From positions 1 to 64,000 of the forward strand of contig JASBUN010000058.1 in assembly GCA_030147845.1 (NCBI GenBank): DNA of 64,000 nucleotides. Direction: 5' to 3'. Every line of letters begins with the position of its first letter. Positions within the stretch are counted from its first letter, which is position 1. This stretch comes from Gammaproteobacteria bacterium. GTDB taxonomy: Bacteria; Pseudomonadota; Gammaproteobacteria; JASBUN01. The translations under genes were made by a program, and so were the position numbers. The notes under the pieces are model-generated. The model made no database searches, was not told where the DNA came from, and worked only from the letters and a program-made list of their open reading frames with translations. Shown here piece by piece: positions 53,972-64,000 of this stretch.

Positions 53972-55300
53972 TTATTTCTCCTTCAGGTACTTGCGGTCGA
54001 GAGCGCGCAAGTGCGCTAATTTCTCCGCGATACGGATCTCCAACCCTCTTTGCACCGGGTGATAATACTGCCGTTCGGTCATCTCGTCCGGGAAGTAACG
54101 CTCTCCGGCCGAATACGCTTCCGGCTCGTCGTGTGCGTAGCGATATCGCTGTCCATAGCCGAGCTCCTTCATAAGCCCGGTCGGCGCGTTGCGCAAATGT
54201 AGTGGCACGTCGAGCGAACCACTTTCGCGCACGTCCTTTACGGCAGCGTGATAGGCGGTATATACAGCATTGCTCTTGGCCGCACAGGCCAAATACACTA
54301 CCGCCTGCGCCAAGGCCAACTCACCCTCCGGGCTGCCCAATCGCGTTTGCACATCCCAGGCGTTCAACGCCAGCGTCAGTGCACGCGGATCGGCATTACC
54401 AATGTCCTCGCTGGCCATGCGCACCACCCGACGGGCAATATACAAGGGATCGCAGCCGCCATCCAGCATGCGCGCGAACCAATATAGCGCGGCATCCGGC
54501 GACGAGCCGCGCACCGCCTTGTGCAGTGCCGAAATCTGATCATAAAAGGCTTCGCCGCCCTTGTCGAAGCGCCGTACTCCGTCGGCTACCACCTCGGCGA
54601 CGACATCGGCACTAATAAGCTCACGACCATTTTGTGTCTGCGCGAGGTCCGCAGCCACTTCCAGCAAATTCAAACCGCGCCGCCCATCGCCATCGGCGGC
54701 ATGCGCCAGCATGTCACGTAATTCGGCAGCCACGTCCAACGGCCGCGCGCCGAAACCCCGACCCACGTCCGATAGTGCGCGGTCAATAATTTCGCGCACG
54801 TCGGCGTCTTCGAGACGTTTGAGCACATAAACGCGAGCGCGCGACAACAAGGCGTTGTTGAGTTCAAACGATGGGTTTTCCGTGGTCGCACCGATGAAGG
54901 TAAGTGTACCGTCCTCTACGTACGGCAAAAATGCGTCTTGTTGCGCCTTGTTGAAGCGATGCACCTCGTCGACGAACAGTACGGTGGCGCGGCCGTCGGC
55001 TGCACGGGCCTTCTTTGCCTGTTCCACGGCTGCACGAATGTCTTTTACGCCGGAGAGCACGGCTGAAATACTCAGAAACTGCGCATCGGAAACGCGCGCG
55101 ATCAAGCGTGCGAGCGTCGTCTTGCCGCTACCCGGCGGGCCCCAGAACAACATGGAGTGCAATTTTCCAGCCTGCAGCGCCTGACGCAGCGGCTTGTCCG
55201 TTGCAAGAAGATGACGCTGACCGACAAACTCGTCCAGATCTCGCGGCCGCATGCGGTCTGCCAGGGGACGCACATCATGATCCGCGGCTTGTGCGCTCAT
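53972..55300 (-). CDS. rarA: Replication-associated recombination protein RarA (MgsA)
   Basis: A 442-residue AAA+ ATPase related to clamp loaders. Walker A GPPGSGKTTLA, Walker B VLFVDEVHRFN and sensor GATTENPSFELN are evident, with the C-terminal tetramerisation domain. It acts at stalled replication forks with SSB. It sits in the conserved gammaproteobacterial order between lolA and crcB/serS. Confidence 0.95.
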   Translation of the reverse strand: MSAQAADHDVRPLADRMRPRDLDEFVGQRHLLATDKPLRQALQAGKLHSMLFWGPPGSGKTTLARLIARVSDAQFLSISAVLSGVKDIRAAVEQAKKARAADGRATVLFVDEVHRFNKAQQDAFLPYVEDGTLTFIGATTENPSFELNNALLSRARVYVLKRLEDADVREIIDRALSDVGRGFGARPLDVAAELRDMLAHAADGDGRRGLNLLEVAADLAQTQNGRELISADVVAEVVADGVRRFDKGGEAFYDQISALHKAVRGSSPDAALYWFARMLDGGCDPLYIARRVVRMASEDIGNADPRALTLALNAWDVQTRLGSPEGELALAQAVVYLACAAKSNAVYTAYHAAVKDVRESGSLDVPLHLRNAPTGLMKELGYGQRYRYAHDEPEAYSAGERYFPDEMTERQYYHPVQRGLEIRIAEKLAHLRALDRKYLKEK

Positions 55301-55417
55301 CGCCTAAATTCGATCTCAGTCCGCACCGGCGTCAATGCCGATACCGGTAGCCCGGTCGCCTCCCCCGTCGCCGGCGCCATGCGGGCAACAACTGCTTGGC
55401 ATTCTTGTGCCGGAAAC

Positions 55418-56044
55418 CTATTCATCACCCACTACATCAACCCCGGCGGGAACCTTGAAACGAAATAGTGCAGCATCCAGCTTCGGGTTACGTTGCAGAT
55501 GCGTAAAATGAATACGCGTGGTCTGACCGAAATTGTCCTCTAAGTCCATACGCTCCAGGTCTTTACCGAAACCCACGCGTACGCTTTTAAAATCGCTCTC
55601 CGGCTTCTTGGGTGTCAATTGCAACCAAAGCATGCCGTCCTTCTCGCCCAATTCCTTGATATGAAAATCTTCTTCCAACGGCCGCTTACCGCTGAGTACC
55701 AGTGACGGCGCGCTGCCGACGGCCAAATCCACGCGCTTTACCGTTACTTGCTGCAATTCGCTGTCGTAAATCCAAACGCGCTGCCCATCGCCAACGATGA
55801 GTTGTGGATAGGGCTTGTTATAGTCCCAGCGAAAACGATCAGGGCGTTCGATCTCCACGGTCCCGCTTGACTCCTGCACCGGCTCGCCGGCCGAGTCCAA
55901 CAAAGTCTGTTCAAAGTGGGCGCGTAAGCTATGCACCTGCCGATAGAAGGCGTTTAGCCGCTCGAGAGCTTGACCGGCCTGGGCGGAAGCGGTGAAAACG
56001 CTGAGCAGTAACAGCGCCGTAAGACTTCGAATCAATGCATGCAT
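55418..56044 (-). CDS. lolA: Outer-membrane lipoprotein carrier LolA
   Basis: A 208-residue periplasmic protein with a cleavable signal peptide (LIRSLTALLLLSVFTASAQA), ending at a typical AQA site. The body shows the LolA pattern (LRAHFEQTLLDSAG, then RPDRFRWDY). It carries lipoproteins from LolCDE to LolB. 86 bp after ftsK. Confidence 0.94.
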   Translation of the reverse strand: MHALIRSLTALLLLSVFTASAQAGQALERLNAFYRQVHSLRAHFEQTLLDSAGEPVQESSGTVEIERPDRFRWDYNKPYPQLIVGDGQRVWIYDSELQQVTVKRVDLAVGSAPSLVLSGKRPLEEDFHIKELGEKDGMLWLQLTPKKPESDFKSVRVGFGKDLERMDLEDNFGQTTRIHFTHLQRNPKLDAALFRFKVPAGVDVVGDE

Positions 56045-56130
56045 TAAATGTTCGCTCAGCTGTGGAGGACCGCAAGCGCAACCGCGCTCATCCCGGTCGT
56101 GTAAAAAATGGGCACAATCGGCCGGCGCCG

Positions 56131-58443
56131 TTAGTCTTTCGGCGGCGGCGGCGCCAACACCTCGCGGCTGCCGTTGGTCTGCATTGCACTGACAATGCCC
56201 GCCATTTCCATGCTTTCGATCATACGCGCGGCGCGGTTGTAGCCGATTTTCAGTCGTCGTTGCACCGCTGAGATCGACGCGCGACGCGTCTCGGTCACGA
56301 CTCGAACGGCGTCATCGTACAGCGGATCACCCTCACCATCATCGCCGTCGAGAGCGTCTTCACCGGGTAGACGAATGCTCGCTTCCATTTCCTCGGAGAC
56401 GATATCCTCGAGATAGTCGGGCTCACCGCGCTTTTTGATCTGCGCGACCACCCGATGTACTTCCTGATCGGAAACAAAAGCGCCATGCACGCGCGTGGGT
56501 ATGCCACTACCGGGCGGCAAGTACAACATATCGCCGTGGCCGAGCAATTGTTCGGCGCCCATTTGATCGAGAATCGTGCGCGAATCGATCTTGGACGACA
56601 CCTGGAATGCGATTCGGCTGGGTATATTGGCCTTGATCAAGCCGGTGATTACGTTAACCGACGGCCTCTGGGTAGCGACCAGAAGATGGATGCCGGATGC
56701 ACGGGCTTTCTGCGCCAGGCGAGCAATCAATTCCTCCACCTTCTTGCCGACGATCATCATCATATCGGCGAACTCATCGATGATGACGACAATGTAAGGC
56801 AGATGGACCAGCGTCGGTGGCGGCGCGTCTGGATCGAAGGCCTCTTCCCGTTTATATAACGGATCCAGGATCGGTTCGCCCTTGTCTTCAGCATCGCGGA
56901 TCTTGCGATTATAGCCGCTGATATTGCGCACCCCCATGGCCGCCATGAGCTTGTAGCGACGTTCCATTTCGCCCACACACCAGCGCAATGCGTTGGCAGC
57001 GTCCTTCATGTCGGTTACGACCGGCGTCAGCAAATGCGGGATACCTTCGTACACCGATAACTCCAACATCTTGGGATCGATCATAATCAGGCGCACGTCG
57101 ACCGCCGTGGCCTTGAACAACAGACTCAGCACCATGGCATTGATGGCGACCGACTTTCCCGAGCCGGTGGTACCCGCCACCAACAAATGCGGCATGCGCG
57201 CCAAGTCGACCACGATCGGATGACCGCTGATGTCCTTGCCGAGCGCCAGGGTGAGGGGTGACGCCAAGTTGTCATACTCTGCCGATTGCAGAATTTCGCT
57301 GAGCGCCACTAGCTCGCGATGTTCGTTCGGGATCTCCAGCCCAATAGTGGACTTGCCGGGTATGACCTCAACCACACGCACGCTGACAGCCGACAGCGCG
57401 CGGGCCAAATCCTTGGACAAATTGCTGATCTGGCTGACCTTGACACCGGCTGCCGGCTGCAATTCGAAACGTGTAATCACCGGCCCCGGATGGACCGACT
57501 CCACTTCCGCCTCGATACCGAAATCGGCCAACTTCATCTCCACCAAGCGCGACATTGCCTCCAGCGCTTCGGTAGAAAATCCCTTAGTCGATTTCTGCGG
57601 CGCATCGAGCAATGACAGCGCCGGTAGCTCGGAGTTGGCGGGCGGATCGAATAACGGCACCTGGCGCTCTTTTTCGACCCGCACGCTGGGCTCCAGCGAC
57701 TTGATTGTCGGCTCGATCTTGGGCGGCTTACGTAACTGATTCTTTTCGCGATCGAGGTTGGCCGCATCCTCACGCTGTTGGCGTGCCTGGCGCGCCGCCA
57801 GTGTGTCGCGTACCCAGACCACGCTTCGCCGCGCAAAACCAAAGGTGGCCAGCGTTTTGCGGCCGACGTAATCCATTAGTGCCAACCACGACAGGCCGGT
57901 GAACAAGGTCACGCCGGTCAAGAACAGCGCCAGCAGAAACAGCGTAGAACCGAGCACGCCAAATACCGTCAAAGCGGCGACGATACCCGTACCGACTATG
58001 CCGCCGGCGGAGTTTTCCGGCAGCGTACCCGGCGCAATGGCAAAATGCAGTGCTGCCAAGCCCGTACCGGCACACAGGGTGAGCAAAAAACCGACCCAGC
58101 GGATGGTGAAGGTACGCACATCGAAATCACCGTCGGGGGTACGCCCACGAAACACCAGCCAGCCGCTGTAGGCCACCATCACCGGCAACAAATAAGCCAA
58201 GTAGCCAAACCAGAACAGCAGTATGTCGGCCAGCCACGCGCCCACGCGCCCACCGGCATTGGCAACGTGTTGAACGTGTACGCTGTTGGTCCAACCAGGA
58301 TCTCGATTGCTGTAGGTCAGCAAGGCTATCAAAAAGTAAATGGCAACCGCCCCGAGAACAAATAGCGCGCCCTCGCGCAGTCCGCGGGCGACGTGAATAC
58401 TGAGCGGACGGGTCGAAGTTTTAGTGCGGCGTGCCTGAGCCAA
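56131..58443 (-). CDS. ftsK: DNA translocase FtsK
   Basis: A 770-residue septal DNA translocase. About four N-terminal membrane helices (to about 190), a short linker, and a RecA-like motor follow, with Walker [16 protein letters not shown] and Walker [14 protein letters not shown]. The C-terminal gamma winged helix ([20 protein letters not shown]) reads KOPS sites. The linker is much shorter than in E. coli, as in many bacteria. Confidence 0.96.
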   Translation of the reverse strand: MAQARRTKTSTRPLSIHVARGLREGALFVLGAVAIYFLIALLTYSNRDPGWTNSVHVQHVANAGGRVGAWLADILLFWFGYLAYLLPVMVAYSGWLVFRGRTPDGDFDVRTFTIRWVGFLLTLCAGTGLAALHFAIAPGTLPENSAGGIVGTGIVAALTVFGVLGSTLFLLALFLTGVTLFTGLSWLALMDYVGRKTLATFGFARRSVVWVRDTLAARQARQQREDAANLDREKNQLRKPPKIEPTIKSLEPSVRVEKERQVPLFDPPANSELPALSLLDAPQKSTKGFSTEALEAMSRLVEMKLADFGIEAEVESVHPGPVITRFELQPAAGVKVSQISNLSKDLARALSAVSVRVVEVIPGKSTIGLEIPNEHRELVALSEILQSAEYDNLASPLTLALGKDISGHPIVVDLARMPHLLVAGTTGSGKSVAINAMVLSLLFKATAVDVRLIMIDPKMLELSVYEGIPHLLTPVVTDMKDAANALRWCVGEMERRYKLMAAMGVRNISGYNRKIRDAEDKGEPILDPLYKREEAFDPDAPPPTLVHLPYIVVIIDEFADMMMIVGKKVEELIARLAQKARASGIHLLVATQRPSVNVITGLIKANIPSRIAFQVSSKIDSRTILDQMGAEQLLGHGDMLYLPPGSGIPTRVHGAFVSDQEVHRVVAQIKKRGEPDYLEDIVSEEMEASIRLPGEDALDGDDGEGDPLYDDAVRVVTETRRASISAVQRRLKIGYNRAARMIESMEMAGIVSAMQTNGSREVLAPPPPKD

Positions 58444-58481
58444 GATAGTTAGCCTTTTTCACAAGAATATCTGATAACAAA

Positions 58482-60751
<2,270 letters not shown>

Positions 60752-60857
60752 GGCTGTAAACCGACGAGCGGCGGCCTGATAGGCCTACCGCAGGCGTGGT
60801 TTGCGCACACTGCGTCGCCGATTAATATGTGCTTCTATTCAGGCTAGGCGTACGCCA

Positions 60858-62042
60858 GTGGACCCGATACGCGTTGCTATACACTCATCACTGGACGACA
60901 TGCCGGCGCAAGAGTGGAACGCGATTGCCGGCACCGGCCATCCGTTCCTGCGCCATGAATTTCTGGCCGCGCTGGAACACAATGGCTGTGTCGGCGATAA
61001 CTACGGTTGGTTACCGCAACACCTGGGCGCCTATGATCGTGACAACCGCCTGATCGGCGTCGCACCGATGTATCTCAAGGACAATTCGTACGGCGAATTC
61101 GTGTTCGATTGGGCCTGGGCCGACGCCTATCAGCGCGCCGGCATGTCCTACTACCCCAAACTGGTGATGTCCGTACCCTACACACCGGCGGTCGGGCCAC
61201 GCTTCCTGATTGCACCGGATCAAAACCAGGGGACGGTCGGCGACGCACTGGTGCGAGCCGCGGTCGACTATGCGCAGAAGCTCGGCGTATCTTCTCTGCA
61301 CTGCCTGTTTCAGCCCGAACAACAGACCGGCGTGTTAGAACGGCACGGTTTGCTGCGCCGTGTCGGCTGTCAATTTCACTGGTTCAATCGTGGCTACGCC
61401 GACTTCGACGCATTTCTCGATGGCTTCAGTTCGTCCAAGCGCAAAAAAGTCCGCCGCGAACGTAGGCGTGTCACCGAAGCCCAACTCACCATTGAAGTGG
61501 TGCACGGACATGAAGCGCAGGCGCAGCAAATCGAAATCGCCGAGATGTTCTACCGCAGCACGTTTGACAAAAAATCGGGCTGGCCAACGCTCAATCTCGG
61601 TTTCTTTGAGGAAGTCGCCACCACCATGGGCGAACAATTGGTGCTCGTACTCGCTCGTGACGGGCAGCGTTACGTCGCCGGCGCCATTTGCTTTCGCGGC
61701 GACGATGCACTGTATGGTCGTCACTGGGGTTGCGTGGCCGAGTATCACAGCCTGCATTTCGAACTGTGCTATTACCAGGGTATCGACTACTGCATCCGTA
61801 ACGGATTGCGCCTATTCGAGCCGGGCGCGCAGGGTGAACATAAAGTCGCACGTGGTTTCGTCCCGACCGCCACCTGGTCGGCGCACTGGATAGCGCATCC
61901 ACAGTTTCGCTCCGCTATCGCCGATGCATTACGGCGCGAAGCCGGCGGCATGAGCCAGTACATGGAAGAGCTAAAACAGCATCTACCTTACAAAAGTGCG
62001 TGCGAGGACAGCCCATCGAGCCAAGACATCGGCACGCGCTAG
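60858..62042 (+). CDS. GNAT-fold N-acyltransferase (COG3146 type)
   Basis: A protein of about 394 residues, resembling the FemAB/GNAT-like proteins grouped as COG3146 (peptidogalycan biosynthesis/recognition), often placed by trxB in Gammaproteobacteria. Two tandem acyltransferase-like halves are suggested (SYGEFVFDWAWADAYQRAG; FLDGFSSSKRKKVRRERRRV; LRLFEPGAQGEHKVARGF). Substrate unknown. Start is uncertain: GTG 60858 is used, but no clear ribosome site is seen. Confidence 0.8.
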   Translation: MDPIRVAIHSSLDDMPAQEWNAIAGTGHPFLRHEFLAALEHNGCVGDNYGWLPQHLGAYDRDNRLIGVAPMYLKDNSYGEFVFDWAWADAYQRAGMSYYPKLVMSVPYTPAVGPRFLIAPDQNQGTVGDALVRAAVDYAQKLGVSSLHCLFQPEQQTGVLERHGLLRRVGCQFHWFNRGYADFDAFLDGFSSSKRKKVRRERRRVTEAQLTIEVVHGHEAQAQQIEIAEMFYRSTFDKKSGWPTLNLGFFEEVATTMGEQLVLVLARDGQRYVAGAICFRGDDALYGRHWGCVAEYHSLHFELCYYQGIDYCIRNGLRLFEPGAQGEHKVARGFVPTATWSAHWIAHPQFRSAIADALRREAGGMSQYMEELKQHLPYKSACEDSPSSQDIGTR

Positions 62043-62061
62043 GGCAACAGTTGTGTTCTGC

Positions 62062-62556
62062 TCAGCGACTGATGTCAGCGCTACTACCGCCGGTCAATGT
62101 CAATAAATCGGAGGGCGCCAATTCGATCTCAAGCCCGCGCCGACCGGCGCTAACGTAAATAGTATCGAAACCTTGTGCAGAATCGTCCAGCAGCAGTGCT
62201 AAGCGCTTGCGCTGTCCTAATGGACTGATACCGCCGAGTACATATCCAGTCGCACGCTCGGCGTCCTTAGCGTCGGCCATGGTGGCCTTTTTTGCCTGCA
62301 GCGCGGCCGCAAATGCTTTCAAATCTAACTTCCCTGTCACCGGAACCACGCCTACTGCCAGCGGCCGCCGATCATCATGCAGTGCCACAATGAGCGTCTT
62401 GAATACCCGATCGGCGACGACGCCCAATGCCTGCGCGGCTTCCTCACCATAGGCGGACACGCCAGCGGCATGCCGATACTCATGAATTTGGAAGGCAATG
62501 CCGGCGCGCTTGGCCGCTTCGATCGCCGGCGTCACCGCACCGCCTCCCGTCGACAT
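62062..62556 (-). CDS. ybaK: Cys-tRNA(Pro) deacylase YbaK
   Basis: A 164-residue trans-editing protein that hydrolyses Cys mischarged on tRNA-Pro. YbaK/EbsC fold segments include VFKTLIVALHD, GKLDLKAFAAAL, GYVLGGISPLG (the substrate loop) and ELAPSDLLTLTG at the C-terminus. Converges with the GNAT gene. Confidence 0.92.
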   Translation of the reverse strand: MSTGGGAVTPAIEAAKRAGIAFQIHEYRHAAGVSAYGEEAAQALGVVADRVFKTLIVALHDDRRPLAVGVVPVTGKLDLKAFAAALQAKKATMADAKDAERATGYVLGGISPLGQRKRLALLLDDSAQGFDTIYVSAGRRGLEIELAPSDLLTLTGGSSADISR

Positions 62557-62604
62557 CGGCGACCAACGGAGCGCGACACCGATCGCCGTGTCGAAGCGCC
62601 CACG

Positions 62605-62868
62605 TTAACGGTGATGCACCGCTGCGCGATTACGCGACGCGCGACTCGCCGGCCAGTGACTCGCATCACTACTACCGGTAGGAACGCTGGTCGCTGCGTG
62701 ACTGATCGGAGGTAGCGGACGCGAAACATGATATGCGCCGGAACCGTACTGCGCTTCCGAGGGGCCGCGACTTCGGTCGCCACGCCACTCCGTTAAAATA
62801 AAAATGATGCCCAATACCAATACTGTCAACAACAGCGTCACCAAAAACAAAATCGAATTCACCGACAT
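62605..62868 (-). CDS. Small single-helix membrane protein
   Basis: An 87-residue frame with one strong hydrophobic helix (ILFLVTLLLTVLVLGIIFIL) right after the start, then a hydrophilic Ser/Pro-rich tail. ATG 62868 is preceded by GAGGAC at good spacing, which supports translation. No family recognised; composition of the tail is unusual, so the 3' part is uncertain. Confidence 0.5.
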   Translation of the reverse strand: MSVNSILFLVTLLLTVLVLGIIFILTEWRGDRSRGPSEAQYGSGAYHVSRPLPPISHAATSVPTGSSDASHWPASRASRNRAAVHHR

Positions 62869-62892
62869 CCATTCGTCCTCGAAATCCGCCAC

Positions 62893-63363
62893 ACAAGCTT
62901 AGACATAGATTCAGCGCGATGACTATACCGCCCTCATGCCGGTCATCGCCAGCCTAGGCCAATTCCACCGGTGTGGCAAAAGTCCTGGGCCGACATCTGG
63001 CTATCCTCGCCGAGTCACGTGATGGCCGTCAACCGGCCTTCTTACCGCCATACAATGACGTGTCGTGCACTTTGCCAGCGGTCTTATTGGACGCGTAGAC
63101 AGTTGGAATTACAAACGTACCGGGTGTAGGCGAACTGCCTCTTTCGCGCGACAACATGGGCGACGCGGCTGCGGCGTACCAGGACGGCCGCGGCTTGGCG
63201 GCAATGAACGCCGTAGTCGGAACGATCGCGCCGATACGCGCACCACTCAGCCGTCGCGCGGTAGCCGACAAAATTGATACGGATCAAGGCGAGGTACACG
63301 CACTCGGGCCTAGAATTTCGCTGAAACCATGCGATTACTGCCACTGGGAAAGACAAGGCCACA
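62893..63363. other. Intergenic region, no supported gene
   Basis: About 470 bases. Short frames on both strands (for example minus 63029-63271 and plus 63065-63277) lack ribosome sites and known products. Promoter elements for the downstream transporter are expected here but none stands out. Confidence 0.5.
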
Positions 63364-64000
63364 ATGAAATTGCGCTTCGAGCATGCGCCTCACGCCCCGC
63401 TGGAGCGCATGCACCCCGGTTATTTTGCGCTGGTGATGGCAACCGGGATCGTCGCGCTGGCAGCGCGATTGCAGGGCTTGAACTGGATCGCCGCGCCCAT
63501 GTTCTGGCTCAATCTGTTCTTTCTGCTCGGCCTGATCGTTGCCACGGCGGCGCGTGTGCTTTGCCATTGGCGCGCCTTCGAGCGCGACCTGCACGACCAT
63601 AGCCGCGCCGTCGGTTTCTACACCACGGTGGCGGCCTTCGGTGTTTTTGGCGTGCAACTGGTCGTACAGCAACATGCGCTACCACTGGCGGCGATCGGTC
63701 TGGTCGTCACCGGCGTGCTGTGGATGATCACCATGTACGGCATCCTCGCTGCGCTGACCGTCAAGCACGACAAGCCCGACATCGAGCACGGCCTTAACGG
63801 TAGCTGGTTGGTCATCGTAGTGGCGACGCAAGCAGTAGCGGTACTGACTGTCTTTATTTTGTCCGCCGATGGCTTTCCCGGCTGGCGACCGCACCTGATG
63901 TTCCTGGCGTTGATCTTCTGGCTGGGCGGCGGCGCGCTGTATCTGTGGCTGATGTCGCTGATCTTCTTCCGCTACACCTTTATCGAGATGTCACCGGAAG
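63364..64000 (+). CDS. TDT-family transporter (TehA/SLAC1-like), 3' end cut by the window
   Basis: An open frame from ATG 63364 to the window edge (212 codons), not stopped. The protein begins with HAPLERMHPGYFALVMATGI and then shows at least five hydrophobic helices in the tellurite-resistance/dicarboxylate transporter pattern. TDT proteins carry C4-dicarboxylates, anions or, in the SSU1 branch, sulfite. Sulfite export would suit a sulfur oxidiser, but the substrate is not shown here. Incomplete, so full length is unknown. Confidence 0.82.
   Translation, partial: MKLRFEHAPHAPLERMHPGYFALVMATGIVALAARLQGLNWIAAPMFWLNLFFLLGLIVATAARVLCHWRAFERDLHDHSRAVGFYTTVAAFGVFGVQLVVQQHALPLAAIGLVVTGVLWMITMYGILAALTVKHDKPDIEHGLNGSWLVIVVATQAVAVLTVFILSADGFPGWRPHLMFLALIFWLGGGALYLWLMSLIFFRYTFIEMSPE

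Noticed and set aside
63156-63602. Plus-strand 148-codon frame overlapping the TDT transporter start
   Set aside because: Its second half is out of frame with a clear TDT coding sequence, and the first half has no recognisable family.

Overview
The window comes from a sulfur-oxidising gammaproteobacterium of moderately high GC. It carries an almost complete reverse-acting dissimilatory sulfite reductase (rDsr) operon in the order dsrABEFHCMKLJOPNR, with DsrEFH and DsrL, which are typical of sulfur oxidisers. It also carries the housekeeping block ftsK-lolA-rarA-crcB-serS-cysG that is usual in Gammaproteobacteria. No species can be named from the sequence alone.

Layout. 1-1.2 kb: tRNA-Ser and a YccA/BAX-inhibitor membrane protein. 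1.6-11.3 kb (minus strand): assimilatory nitrate operon nrtA-nrtB-nrtD-nirB-nirD-nasA. Upstream lies nasT (ANTAR antiterminator), and between them a sigma-54-type promoter followed by a leader RNA with two hexaloop hairpins overlapping an intrinsic terminator. 11.7-11.8 kb: a 146-bp MITE-like inverted-repeat element. 11.9-14.3 kb: a dsrS-like gene, grxC and a PEP-CTERM protein. 14.7-24.2 kb (plus strand): an amine/ammonium module. It starts with three small membrane proteins, an APC permease, a universal stress protein, two unknown proteins and an XRE-cupin regulator. Two matching palindromes follow, then a glutamate-synthase-like set split into three proteins (GlxBCD/MgsABC) with an orphan LuxR-type HTH gene inside it, and a type III glutamine synthetase (GlnT or GmaS). 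25-30.4 kb: small conserved and stress genes, including two 2-oxoglutarate oxygenases, a GST, a VOC protein and MsrB. 30.5-33.6 kb (minus strand): a TauD-like oxygenase, two unknown proteins, a solitary Cas6/Cmx6-like protein and a DsrC homologue lacking both redox cysteines. 34.1-47.1 kb: the dsr operon. 47.4-50.4 kb: a NarX/NarL-type two-component pair and a rhodanese. 50.4-59.6 kb (minus strand): cysG, serS, DUF190, crcB, rarA, lolA, ftsK, ald. 59.8-64 kb: trxB, a GNAT-fold protein, ybaK and a TDT-family transporter cut by the window edge.

How it fits together. Stored sulfur is presumably delivered through the DsrEFH-DsrC relay to siroheme-containing DsrAB and oxidised to sulfite. Electrons go to the DsrMKJOP membrane complex and DsrL. 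CysG makes siroheme for both DsrAB and NirB, and DsrN probably amidates it for DsrAB. Nitrogen is supplied by nitrate/nitrite assimilation and by the GlnT/GlxBCD module. The least explained parts are the Cas6-like cluster beside dsr, the permease with three small membrane partners, and the regulation of the GlxBCD module. The clearest new regulatory reading is the NasT-responsive leader in front of nrtA. No CRISPR array, prophage or complete insertion sequence was seen.
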